Positions 9,399 to 17,440 of a stretch of DNA of 59,819 nt are shown here, in pieces. Location: positions 1 to 59,819 of the forward strand of contig CAZOKZ010000023.1 of the NCBI GenBank assembly GCA_964580585.1, given 5' to 3'. This DNA is from CAZOKZ01 sp964580585. Lineage in GTDB: Bacteria; Sumerlaeota; Sumerlaeia; SLMS01; JAHLLQ01. Made by a program: the position numbers and the translations under genes. The first letter of the stretch is position 1; each line of letters opens with the position of its first letter. Below the pieces are notes generated by a model that saw nothing but the letters and a program-made list of their open reading frames with translations, searched no databases and was not told the DNA's origin.

Positions 9399-9944
9399 AT
9401 GCAGGTTTGGAAAGAATTCGACGATAATGAAGTGACGCATAGCATGGCGCACTATCTGATGGCGATTCAGGAATTGCTGAAACGCCAGGGGTACGCCCGT
9501 GTGACGGACGTGGCGCGCGAGTTGGAAATCACGCCCGGTTCCGCGTCGGTCAGCATCCGCGCGCTCAAGGCCAAGGGCTATGTTTCCGAGGACCATAATC
9601 GTTTTCTGGGTCTGACCGACGAAGGTGAAAAAATCGCTCACGACGTGCACATGGCGCACAAATCGTTTCAGGTTTTCATGATGGACGTGCTGGGTGTTTC
9701 TGCCGAACAGGCGAACATCGACTCGTGTAAAATCGAGCACCTGGTCAGTTCCGAAACGCGCGAAAAAATGATGGTTTTTCTTCAGTTCGTCCGTGGCGAT
9801 AACCAGGCAGCTAAGGAATTCATGAAGGCGTTTAGGAGTTTCGATTTCACCTGTCCCGGCGCAGGCAAATGCGAACTGTGCGAGGACAATCATTGCGAGC
9901 TGGAATGCCTGCACGAGCATTCTGACCACGTAGCGGAAGGTTAA
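9399..9944 (+). CDS. DtxR/MntR-family metal-dependent transcriptional regulator
   Basis: A 181-aa regulator with an N-terminal winged helix (HYLMAIQELLKRQGYARVTDVARELEITPGSASVSIRALKAKGYVSE) and the DtxR dimerisation/metal helix containing DSCKIEHLVSSETREKM. Family members repress metal transport genes when Fe2+ or Mn2+ is bound. Unusually the protein ends in a cysteine-rich tail, CPGAGKCELCEDNHCELEC, instead of an SH3-like domain. ATG9399 is preceded by GGGAG at 9387-9391, so the longer frame from 9330 is not needed. The target genes are not evident; the next gene is a DUF1871-like gene 16 bp downstream. Confidence 0.82.
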   Translation: MQVWKEFDDNEVTHSMAHYLMAIQELLKRQGYARVTDVARELEITPGSASVSIRALKAKGYVSEDHNRFLGLTDEGEKIAHDVHMAHKSFQVFMMDVLGVSAEQANIDSCKIEHLVSSETREKMMVFLQFVRGDNQAAKEFMKAFRSFDFTCPGAGKCELCEDNHCELECLHEHSDHVAEG

Positions 9945-9960
9945 TTCCGCAACCGTTTCA

Positions 9961-10242
9961 ATGAACAACAAGCGACAATGGAAAAATGTGGATGCTGCGG
10001 TAAGAAAAGTCATCTGCGAGTGGGATCCCTATGGGTTTTTCAAAATGGGTTGTCCCTATGAGGAAATGGACTCGGAAATCCACGCGATTGTGAAACAAGT
10101 GGATCGTATTCATAGTCCACATGATGCAGCGGACGTGATTTCCCGAGTGTTCTTTTCATCATTTGGCGGATTGGAATTTCCTTTGGATGAATATAAAGTC
10201 GTTGGAGGAAAATTGTTTTTGGCTATCAATGCGATTCGATAA
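9961..10242 (+). CDS. DUF1871-like small protein
   Basis: 93 aa, soluble, with the recurrent EWDPYGFFKMGCPYEEMDSE motif near residue 20 that resembles the DUF1871/YugE pattern of EWDP followed by an acidic DEYD-type segment. Function unknown. The stop codon directly abuts the stop of the convergent gene at 10243 with no spacer. It follows the DtxR-type gene closely and may be cotranscribed. Confidence 0.5.
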   Translation: MNNKRQWKNVDAAVRKVICEWDPYGFFKMGCPYEEMDSEIHAIVKQVDRIHSPHDAADVISRVFFSSFGGLEFPLDEYKVVGGKLFLAINAIR

Positions 10243-11115
10243 TTAATCCCATTTTGTTCTATTTCGCTTCTCAATCCACATCGTATGACCCCAAAATAAA
10301 AATCGCAAGTGTTCGGTCGGCCAGGATTCCAGGCCAAATTCAGGTTCTCCGATCAGCGCGTGTCCCGGGTGATCCGGATCGCGGCCCAGAAAAACACAAT
10401 CGTGGATGACGCCCGGATCCCATTGAAACTGCTGTCCAAATTCAAGCGCCTCGCGCGAGGGAAAGCGCGGCAAACCCACGGTGATAATGGCTGGTTGGTT
10501 GCGAGCGAGCAACTCGTCCAACTTCAGAAAATCGACGCGAACATGTAAATCCGGATGGTCGTTCGTTTTCATCCGCAAACCGCGATAAAGGCCAAACGCC
10601 GTGGTACCGGCGCCGTCTTTGGTCAGCGCCAGCCGGACCATTTCCGCTTCGTTGGTTTCGATGTCGTACAGTCGCAGCAACGTTACGGCGGAAGCCGCCG
10701 CGCACGTATCGCTGCTGGTTTGGCGGGCAACACCGTCTGAATCAATGACGGAACCGTTGGAATGGGCCTGCTTGCGAGTGAAATCCAGGTAGGGGATCAA
10801 TGCCACGCCCGCCAGCATGGCGCCGAGAATCGCGATGTGTTGTTTCTCGCGCGTTGTTTTCCCAAGCGCGATTAATCCAGGCAGCGCAAGCAACGCCGCA
10901 TTGGGAAACAGGTTCGTATAATAAATCACATTCGTAAACGGAAACAAATTAATGAACAGGTGAGGGTACAAGCTGATCAGAAACTGGCTGAAACCTACTG
11001 CCACGCCCGTTCCAATCCCGATTCCAAGTGTTTTGCGGTTCCGAGCCAATGCCCAGCCGATGAGGGTGGCCAAAATGCAGACGAGCAGGTTTCCAAAAAC
11101 GTGAATCAGGGGCAT
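10243..11115 (-). CDS. Membrane protein with a C39-like (papain-fold) peptidase domain
   Basis: 290 aa from ATG11115 (MPLIHVFGNLL). The frame runs further upstream to 11355 only by reading through tRNA-Ser and its flank (the usual GVGFEPT artefact), so the longer start is rejected. Four hydrophobic segments lie in the first 120 residues. The C-terminal half has the C39 peptidase layout: SSDTCAAASAVTLLRLYDI with a candidate nucleophile Cys, a GAGTTAFGLYRGL segment, and VIHDCVFLGRDPDHPGHALIGEPEFG with a candidate catalytic His. The usual downstream DP is replaced by EP. It may be a bacteriocin-type or housekeeping peptidase, or inactive; no transporter partner is adjacent. Confidence 0.55.
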   Translation of the reverse strand: MPLIHVFGNLLVCILATLIGWALARNRKTLGIGIGTGVAVGFSQFLISLYPHLFINLFPFTNVIYYTNLFPNAALLALPGLIALGKTTREKQHIAILGAMLAGVALIPYLDFTRKQAHSNGSVIDSDGVARQTSSDTCAAASAVTLLRLYDIETNEAEMVRLALTKDGAGTTAFGLYRGLRMKTNDHPDLHVRVDFLKLDELLARNQPAIITVGLPRFPSREALEFGQQFQWDPGVIHDCVFLGRDPDHPGHALIGEPEFGLESWPTEHLRFLFWGHTMWIEKRNRTKWD

Positions 11116-11265
11116 GAGAGGTTCGGATAATCTCCTTGGCGAAAGTCTTCCCTGAGAGAATCCGCTTTCGCCAGTGCAAATGTGTACGATTTGACATTGA
11201 CGGCTCCAAGCGACTGGGGGAGAACCCGATTCCCTTCGAGCGACGCCAACTGCGTCCTCCATCGT

Positions 11266-11354
11266 GGTGGGGTGGCCGAGCGGTTTAAGGCACCGGTCTT
11301 GAAAACCGGCAAGGGTGTCCCCCTTCGTGGGTTCGAATCCCACCCCCACCGCCA
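11266..11354 (+). tRNA. tRNA-Ser (anticodon UGA)
   Basis: Complete class II cloverleaf: acceptor GGTGGGG/CCCCACC, discriminator G and encoded CCA at 11352-11354, anticodon loop CTTGAAA with TGA at 11300-11302, long variable arm, T arm GTGGG-TTCGAAT-CCCAC. Its 3' end is followed by a relic of an integrase C-terminus, so it has been an integration site. Confidence 0.96.
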
Positions 11355-11418
11355 TTATTTCCCGAACATTGATATTGCTGGATTTGCCAATCGCCCCGTT
11401 GCGATTTGTGCCAGAATT
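11335..11418 (-). repeat. 84-bp inverted repeat, copy A: tRNA-Ser 3' end plus integrase C-terminus relic
   Basis: Matches 11986-12069 in opposite orientation at 82 of 84 positions by eye. On the minus strand it reads NSGTNRNGAIGKSSNIN followed by the tRNA 3' end, the same peptide that ends the intact integrase at 46178. Confidence 0.88.
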
Positions 11419-11985
11419 CTCAAATACCGGGTTTTCGGGCGTCTCTGTTCATGCCCCACAGCGGTGTTTAGCCCAAACGCGCATGGCAATAGCGATTCGA
11501 CTGCCATCTTTGCGACGAATCCGACCAACTTATGGATGTAACGTTTAAGACCTGCCAGTCCGCTACTGGAGCAGACGTACTTCAGACGCAGTGATCAAGC
11601 GCTGATTTGTTCCGCAAAATTCGGACTCCGAATATCTAAATACTCCATCCCACTTTTGAATATGCCAGAGGGGGATGGAGTAGCCACACGAATCAGCATG
11701 ATGTAAAATCCGTGCTCATCGAAAATACGGCAAATACTTGCCGGATAAACCGTCGATTTCTACTGTCTATTGGTGCAGGAGAGTGAAGTGACTTCCCCAA
11801 TAACTTCAAATTCAAAACAACCTGCCTGGCTTTTAGCCAGTCTTCAATTTACCGTAGAGGTTTTATTGTATATTCCATGACGGTGGTGGCACGATCCAAA
11901 GCTAAAATATGGGACACACATCGTACTTTGAGAATAAAGAATTTACCTTGATATAGAAATATCTTGGATTTCACGTATTGCAAAA

Positions 11986-12069
11986 AATTCTGGCACAAAT
12001 CGCAACGGGGCGATTGGCAAATCCAGCAATATCAATGTTTGGGAAATAGTGGCGGTGGGGGTGGGATTC
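11986..12069 (+). repeat. 84-bp inverted repeat, copy B
   Basis: Plus-strand copy of the integrase C-terminus relic (reads NSGTNRNGAIGKSSNIN) ending in 19 nt of a tRNA-Ser 3' end, GGCGGTGGGGGTGGGATTC; beyond 12069 the tRNA similarity stops abruptly. It is in the same orientation as the integrase/tRNA junction at 46.1 kb. Confidence 0.88.
12049..12069 (-). other. Putative left attachment site (attL/attR) of the island
   Basis: A 21-nt stretch containing GGCGGTGGGGGTGGGATTC, identical and in the same orientation to 46137-46157 at the 3' end of tRNA-Ser(CGA). This is the arrangement expected for direct repeats flanking an element integrated into a tRNA 3' end. An integrase C-terminus relic on its left means it might instead be the right end of an older element. 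Confidence 0.5.
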
Positions 12070-12910
12070 AGTTCGGAATCCTCGCAGAACACTGAAATCA
12101 TTGATAAGCCTGGAGTTACGAATTTGGACAATCGGGAAGAATCGGCTATTTCAGATACTTTGGAGCGAATTCTGGCACAAATTCTGGCACAACGGTGATG
12201 ATTCTCAATAACTTTGGAGTTGCCTAAATAACGGGATGCCACTTGCGGCTCTCAATTGGGTATGACGAAAAGAATTTCGTTCAATGGTGCCCAGGCCAGC
12301 AGTGTGCACAGAGCTACTGACCTGGGACTTCGCGGCAGCATGGCAACTGGGGGATGCGCCGCGACTCTTAGTGATCGCCCACTTCAACGGGCTTCTTGAT
12401 CGTTTTTAATTATGCTTTGAATATGCCAAGCACTGCCTGCGTTTATGCGGTGCCGCCAAAACGATTAAGCAGTCAGGCTTATTGCGAAATTTAATTAAAC
12501 CTAGTGGCAAGAGCTTTGGCAATTTCCGGCAACAAATCGTGTTTTTTTTCTCGCAACGTAGCATCTCGCAGGTGTCTATAGATAATTCATGGACGCTTTT
12601 CAAATCATCCGATACGATTGTTTTTTCCAATTCTTCCATACACCTCATCGAAGACACCATCCATCGTCGCAGAAAATGAATGACAATTTTTATCCTAACT
12701 ATGACCACCTTCTTGCTCTTTTCCCTCCAGGAGGGCTAAACGCGGAACACGAATGGTTGGAAGCAAAACCCTCGTTCACGATATTTTATCGCACGCCAGA
12801 AGGATTTCCCATCACGACTTATCCTTCGCTTTCATAATAGTAATGTGATCGGTTCCGGATGGAGCACGGGGGCGGGTTACTCCATCCGGGTGGACCAAGT
12901 TGATACGGAT

Positions 12911-13618
12911 TTATTCATGATGCATGTTGTGTGCGGGCATCGGAGCCGCGTCCGTTGCGGTGTCGCCGGTTTCCAGCGTTTGTGGGCCAACCACGCTGGT
13001 GCAAAGCGCGAGCGTTTGATCGATGGCTTGCTGGGCTTCTTTCAGCCGGTCGACGAGATGCCCGAGGTTGGGGTCTTTGCTCAACAAGGTGGACGATTTT
13101 TCAATCGCCTCAAGAGCCGTGCGAAAATCCGTGGCGCTTGCATGAATTGCCTTCACGTTCTCCGCCATGGTCTTCATGTGATTGGCGGGCGGGACTTGAT
13201 CCTTTGATGCCAGCAATTCGACTTTGGCGCAGTCGAGTTGGCAGGTTTCAATGGCGACCTGCACTGATGCCAGTGCCGTCCGAGCATTTTTGAGTTCATA
13301 GAACAGTGCCGCATACTCGTTCTTTTCCGCTTCGATTTCAGTGGAGGAATCCATCACCAACACAGCCGTCAGATTGGCCAAATGATTACGTGTGATGATA
13401 ACGACCGAATCGAGCGCGCGCAGGTCGCTCAGAAATCGCATGGGTTCGGAATCAATCGAAAAATCGGAGACAATTTGATGCATTTGTTGGGAATGCGTTA
13501 CCGGAGCGGACGGTTTCGGCATTTTGGTGGGGCTTTGCGCCCAAACGCTGCTTGCCGCCAGAACCGCCACGACCATGACGGGAACGCCCAGCGATTTGAA
13601 AGAGAGTCGCGATTTCAT
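12911..13618 (-). CDS. Periplasmic protein of unknown function next to rcnR
   Basis: 235 aa with a clear signal peptide (MKSRLSFKSLGVPVMVVAVLAASSVWAQ) and a mature part that is mostly helical. It has one closely spaced cysteine pair (ETCQLDCAKVE) and a histidine/methionine-bearing C-terminus (PMPAHNMHHE), which could bind metal. ATG13618 is preceded by AGGAGA on the minus strand; the 14 extra upstream codons are rejected. It is divergent from rcnR-rcnA and shares their 264-bp intergenic region, so nickel/cobalt control is plausible but not shown. I do not recognise the family. Confidence 0.6.
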   Translation of the reverse strand: MKSRLSFKSLGVPVMVVAVLAASSVWAQSPTKMPKPSAPVTHSQQMHQIVSDFSIDSEPMRFLSDLRALDSVVIITRNHLANLTAVLVMDSSTEIEAEKNEYAALFYELKNARTALASVQVAIETCQLDCAKVELLASKDQVPPANHMKTMAENVKAIHASATDFRTALEAIEKSSTLLSKDPNLGHLVDRLKEAQQAIDQTLALCTSVVGPQTLETGDTATDAAPMPAHNMHHE

Positions 13619-13840
13619 TGTTTTTCTCCTGTGTGATATGATCGCCCATCGGGCATGCATTTCATGCGCAACAGTTGGACCAGCAATCTCACATTTTTAC
13701 AGACCTGATAATAAACGAGTTACATTCACCGGCAAGGCATGTGGTATCCGAATTGTCCAATTTGAAGTGGAGGCTATACTGGAATTCAGGCAAAATTTAT
13801 CTACTCGAAAGGCGAGGCGAATTTCCTCTTGCACTACCAT

Positions 13841-13864
13841 ACTTATACCAATAGGGGGTATACC
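13841..13864 (+). promoter_or_regulatory. Candidate RcnR operator
   Basis: TATACC-N7-GGTATA around a G5 tract, 20-40 bp upstream of the rcnR start. RcnR-type repressors bind G-tracts flanked by AT-rich inverted repeats, so this site probably gives autoregulation and control of rcnA. It may also affect the divergent gene at 13618. Confidence 0.55.
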
Positions 13865-13882
13865 TATCATGTGGAGGATTCT

Positions 13883-14161
13883 ATGTCTCATACAATTCGC
13901 GATAAAGAAAAACTCCTGGCCCGTGTGCGTCGTCTGAAAGGCCAGGTGGAATCCGTCGAACGCGCGTTGGAAAAATCCGAGGATTGCTCGGTGGTCCTGC
14001 ACCGCATCGCTGCGTGTCGCGGTGCGTTGGGCGGGTTGATGCTTGAAGTCCTGGAGGGCCATGTGCGCGAGCACGTGATCGAAGACCACGACGCAGCCAC
14101 CTCCGAGCAGCTCGAAGCCGCCGACGATTTGGTGAAAATCCTACGCTCATATCTTAAATAA
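13883..14161 (+). CDS. rcnR: Nickel/cobalt-responsive repressor, CsoR/RcnR family
   Basis: 92 aa, all-helical CsoR/RcnR fold starting MSHTIRDKEKLLARVRRLKGQ. Residues corresponding to the Ni/Co ligands of RcnR are all present: His3, Cys35, His60, Glu63 and His64 (EGHVREH). This separates it from copper CsoR (C-H-C) and from FrmR, which lacks His3. In the family, metal binding releases the repressor from DNA and de-represses the exporter. ATG13883 has a strong GGAGG at 13872-13876; the longer frame from 13829 is rejected. rcnA follows 14 bp later. Confidence 0.9.
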   Translation: MSHTIRDKEKLLARVRRLKGQVESVERALEKSEDCSVVLHRIAACRGALGGLMLEVLEGHVREHVIEDHDAATSEQLEAADDLVKILRSYLK

Positions 14162-14175
14162 TCCAGAGGTCTTTC

Positions 14176-15027
14176 ATGAATTTTCCCGATTCTCTTTCGA
14201 TGATGTATTTCCCACTCGCGGTGGCGCTTGGCGCGCTGCACGCGCTGGAACCCGGGCATGCGAAAACGCTGACTGCTGCGTATTTGATCGGTATCAAAGG
14301 CACCAAACGCGACGCCGTGGTGCTTGGCTTATCGGTGGCAGCGACGCACAGCCTCGTCGTCGTGGCGATTGCGATGACCGCGTTGTTTCTCGGGCGCGAA
14401 GCGTTCACCGACCAAGCCACGCATTGGTTGCAAATTGCCAGTGGCGTGATTGTCATTTTGCTTGGGTCGTGGTTGCTCGCCAAACGTTGGCGCGTCATGC
14501 GGCGCGTCGAAGCACTTCGCCGTGAACATGCGCACCACGAACATGATCATCATCATGAACACAACAATCCTCATCATGACCACGACCACTGCGATCATCA
14601 CCACCATCACGACCATGAACACGATCACGAACACGATCACGAATACGATCACGATTTGATGACAGACGAAGAACACGCGCGTGCTCATGCCGCTGATCTG
14701 CCCGATTACATTGGCACGGGCACGCATCCATCGACGCGCCAGATCGTGGCGTTTGGCGCGGCGGGCGGGCTGATTCCATGCCCGGCGTCGGTGACAGTGA
14801 TGCTGCTGGCGCTGTCCGTTGGCGAGTTCGCCCGAGGTGCGTTTTTACTCGCAGGATTCAGCCTGGGTCTTGCTGTGGCGCTCGTTGGTGTTGGCCTGCT
14901 TGTGGTGATCGGCTTGACCAAGATCGCAAGCGGAGGGCGCTTTTCGTCGCTGACCGCCAAGGCTCCCATGATCAGCGCTACGCTTGTGATCCTCTCCGGC
15001 GTTGCGGCGCTTGCGTTTGTGCACTAA
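14176..15027 (+). CDS. rcnA: Nickel/cobalt efflux protein RcnA
   Basis: 283-aa inner-membrane exporter of the NiCoT/RcnA superfamily. Early motif ALGALHALEPGHAKTLTAAYLIG is the family signature; about six hydrophobic segments follow. A cytoplasmic loop at about residues 117-160 is extremely His/Asp rich, encoded by imperfect tandem CATGAACACGAT-type units, and is expected to bind Ni2+ or Co2+. The later motif GAAGGLIPCPASVTVMLLAL is also typical. It lies directly after rcnR with AGAGGT upstream of the start. Its stop overlaps the convergent copper ATPase stop by 4 bp. Confidence 0.92.
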   Translation: MNFPDSLSMMYFPLAVALGALHALEPGHAKTLTAAYLIGIKGTKRDAVVLGLSVAATHSLVVVAIAMTALFLGREAFTDQATHWLQIASGVIVILLGSWLLAKRWRVMRRVEALRREHAHHEHDHHHEHNNPHHDHDHCDHHHHHDHEHDHEHDHEYDHDLMTDEEHARAHAADLPDYIGTGTHPSTRQIVAFGAAGGLIPCPASVTVMLLALSVGEFARGAFLLAGFSLGLAVALVGVGLLVVIGLTKIASGGRFSSLTAKAPMISATLVILSGVAALAFVH

Positions 15028-17414
15028 AGTTCCACCGACCGCAATCGCAGCGCGTTGCCGATGACGGAGACGGAGCTGAAGGTCATCGCGGCGGCGGCGA
15101 TGATGGGGCTGAGCAAAATTCCGAACACGGGATAGAGCACACCCGCCGCGATGGGCACGCCGAGAGCATTGTAGATGAAGGCGAAAAACAAGTTTTGCCG
15201 AATGTTGCGCATGGTGGAACGGCTTAGTCGGCGCGCTTTCAAAATTCCACCCAGGTCGCCTTTGACCAATGTGACGCCCGCGCTTTGCATCGCCACATCG
15301 GTGCCCGTTCCCATGGCGATGCCGACGTGTGCTTGTGCCAACGCCGGAGCGTCGTTGACTCCGTCCCCCGCCATGGCCACGATCTTGCCTTGTTGCTGCA
15401 ATTCCTTGACAATTTTGTTTTTTTGCTCGGGTAAAACTTCGGCTTCAACGCGGTCGATTCCCAATCGCTTGGCAACAGCTTGCGCGGTACCTTTGCTGTC
15501 GCCTGTCAACATGATGATTTCGATGCCTTCGCGATGCAGTTCACGAATCGCGTCGGGGGTGGTTTCCTTGATCGGATCGGAAACGCCAAGCAGTCCGATC
15601 AAGGCACCATCGAGCGCGAGGAACATCACGGTTTGGCCTTCGGCGCGCAGTTCTTCGGCTTTCGTTGTACTTTCTCCCAACACGATGTTCGCGTCTTCCA
15701 TCAATCGCGCGTTTCCAAAGTGCGCGAGCTTGCCATGGTAAATGCCACGAACGCCTTTGCCGGTAATCGATTGAAAGTCTTCGATCTTTTCGATCTTCAA
15801 TCCTTTTTCCTCTGCTGCGGCAATGATCGCTGCGGCCAAGGGATGCTCGCTTCCTCGTTCCAGCGCAGCAGCAATCGAAACAAGATCATCTTCTGAAGTA
15901 TCGCCAACCGAGACGATAGATGTCAGCTTGGGTTTGCCAACAGTCAGCGTCCCCGTTTTGTCCACAACGAGCGTGGTGACTTTTTCCATGATTTCGAGAA
16001 CTTCGGCATTTTTCACAAGTACACCCATTTGAGCGCCGCGACCCGTGCCAACCATGATCGACATGGGGGTCGCCAATCCCAACGCGCACGGACATGCGAT
16101 AATCAAAACCGCGACTGCATTGATGAGTGCGTAAGCCAACGCCGGTGCTGGACCCCAAAGTCCCCAAACGACGAACGTGACAATGGAAATGCAAATGACA
16201 ATCGGCACAAAATAACCCGCTACCACGTCGGCGAGTTTTTGAATCGGCGCGCGGCTGCGTTGTGCTTCGCTGACCATTTGAACGATCTGCGCGAGCAACG
16301 TATCGCGGCCCACGCGTGTGGCTTCGACAATAAGTCCACCTGTGCCGTTGACCGTTCCTCCGGTGACAACATCGTCCGCACGTTTTGAAACGGGAATGGG
16401 TTCGCCGCTAATCATAGATTCATCGACGGAACTTTCGCCTTCGAGGACTTTGCCATCGACGGGAACTTTTTCGCCGGGGCGAACGCGAAGATGAAAACCG
16501 ACTTCGACATCGGCGAGATCCACATCGCGTTCGGTTCCGTCTTTTTCAATCAAGCGTGCGGTTTTAGGCGCCAACCCCAACAAAGATTTTATCGCACTAC
16601 TCGTTTGGCTGCGCGCGCGCAGTTCAAGCACCTGCCCCAGCAACACCAGCGTCATAATCACGGCGGCAGCTTCGAAATAAACGCCGACGGCACCGCCTTC
16701 GCCCTTGAAGGAATCGGGGAAAAGATCGGGAGCAAGCGTGGCAATAATACTGAAAATATAAGCCACGCCGGTTCCAAGCCCCACCAATGTAAACATGTTC
16801 AAGTTCCACGTTTTAACCGATTGCCACGCTAGGCGCAAAATCGGCAACCCACACCAAAGCATCACCGGTGTGGTGAACGCGAACTCGACCAATATTTGAT
16901 ATGTTCTAGGGAATATTTCACCTAAATTCATACCCGGAATGTGTTCGCTCATGGCGAGAAACAAAACGGGTAATGATAATAGAGTTCCCACCCAAAACCG
17001 ACGCGTCATGTCGCGCAATTCGCTGGTGTCCTCTTCCGCCGTAACCATTTTCGGTTCCAGGGCCATGCCGCACTTCGGGCAATTCCCAGGACCGAATTGC
17101 TCAACCTCTGGATGCATCGGGCAAGTGTAAACAAGGTCTTTATTGCCCTGCGTTTCTTCGGACTTTTCAGGAGGATTCAGATATTTTTCGGGCGTGGCAT
17201 TGAACTTCGTCAGACAACCTTCACTGCAAAAAAAATACTCCGTCCCTTCGTGTACATGATGGTGCTTAGTTTTCGCGGGGTCCACTGTCATCCCGCAAAC
17301 GGGATCGTTAACTGTTGTATCGGCGGGAACTGCTGCTGCATGGGCACCATGATGGCAGCAACCACCGTCGCTGGCGTGGGAAGTATGTTTTGAATCATTG
17401 TGAACATGTGTCAT
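15024..17414 (-). CDS. copA: Copper-translocating P1B-type ATPase with YHS and metal-binding domains
   Basis: 796 aa. N-terminus: His/Cys-rich tail, a YHS domain (DPVCGMTVDPAKT, about 36-80), then a heavy-metal-binding motif YTCPMHPEVEQFGPGNCPKCGM (about 92-120, given in two parts: YTCPMHPEV and GNCPKCGM). No classical GMTCxxC domain is present. Core: actuator ISGEPIPV, ion motif IACPCALG (about 437-444), phosphorylation DKTGT (about 483), HP motif SEHPLAAAI, MAGDGVNDAPAL, and the last helix MTFSSVSVIGNALRLR, which fits Cu(I) P1B-1 pumps. It exports Cu(I) to the periplasm. It is last in a minus-strand run, 26 bp after the TRASH-DUF2231 gene. Confidence 0.92.
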   Translation of the reverse strand: MTHVHNDSKHTSHASDGGCCHHGAHAAAVPADTTVNDPVCGMTVDPAKTKHHHVHEGTEYFFCSEGCLTKFNATPEKYLNPPEKSEETQGNKDLVYTCPMHPEVEQFGPGNCPKCGMALEPKMVTAEEDTSELRDMTRRFWVGTLLSLPVLFLAMSEHIPGMNLGEIFPRTYQILVEFAFTTPVMLWCGLPILRLAWQSVKTWNLNMFTLVGLGTGVAYIFSIIATLAPDLFPDSFKGEGGAVGVYFEAAAVIMTLVLLGQVLELRARSQTSSAIKSLLGLAPKTARLIEKDGTERDVDLADVEVGFHLRVRPGEKVPVDGKVLEGESSVDESMISGEPIPVSKRADDVVTGGTVNGTGGLIVEATRVGRDTLLAQIVQMVSEAQRSRAPIQKLADVVAGYFVPIVICISIVTFVVWGLWGPAPALAYALINAVAVLIIACPCALGLATPMSIMVGTGRGAQMGVLVKNAEVLEIMEKVTTLVVDKTGTLTVGKPKLTSIVSVGDTSEDDLVSIAAALERGSEHPLAAAIIAAAEEKGLKIEKIEDFQSITGKGVRGIYHGKLAHFGNARLMEDANIVLGESTTKAEELRAEGQTVMFLALDGALIGLLGVSDPIKETTPDAIRELHREGIEIIMLTGDSKGTAQAVAKRLGIDRVEAEVLPEQKNKIVKELQQQGKIVAMAGDGVNDAPALAQAHVGIAMGTGTDVAMQSAGVTLVKGDLGGILKARRLSRSTMRNIRQNLFFAFIYNALGVPIAAGVLYPVFGILLSPIIAAAAMTFSSVSVIGNALRLRSVEL

Positions 17415-17440
17415 GAATCAATTTCTCCTCTTACCGTATT

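Larger units (their letters stand above)
11355..12910. other. Gene-poor integration scar next to tRNA-Ser
   Basis: No convincing gene. It contains the inner parts of the two inverted 84-bp repeats, a further degenerate integrase end around 12110-12210 with two tandem copies of ATTCTGGCACAA (about 12170-12193, as at 46067-46090), and short AT-rich frames. A frame at 12676-12837 (begins MNDNFYPNYDHLL) looks protein-like but has no recognisable family and no good ribosome binding site. The interval is best read as debris of successive integrations. Confidence 0.6.

Noticed and set aside
11116..11355. N-terminal extension of the C39-like protein
   Set aside because: It is a translation of tRNA-Ser and its flank (GVGFEPT artefact); ATG11115 is a better start.
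12406..12708. 100-codon minus-strand frame in the integration scar
   Set aside because: No ribosome binding site, no domain, basic low-complexity start; likely chance in AT-rich DNA.
14520..14660. CRISPR-like or satellite repeats (CATGAACACGAT units)
   Set aside because: The units are the codons of the His/Asp-rich loop of RcnA, with no spacers.
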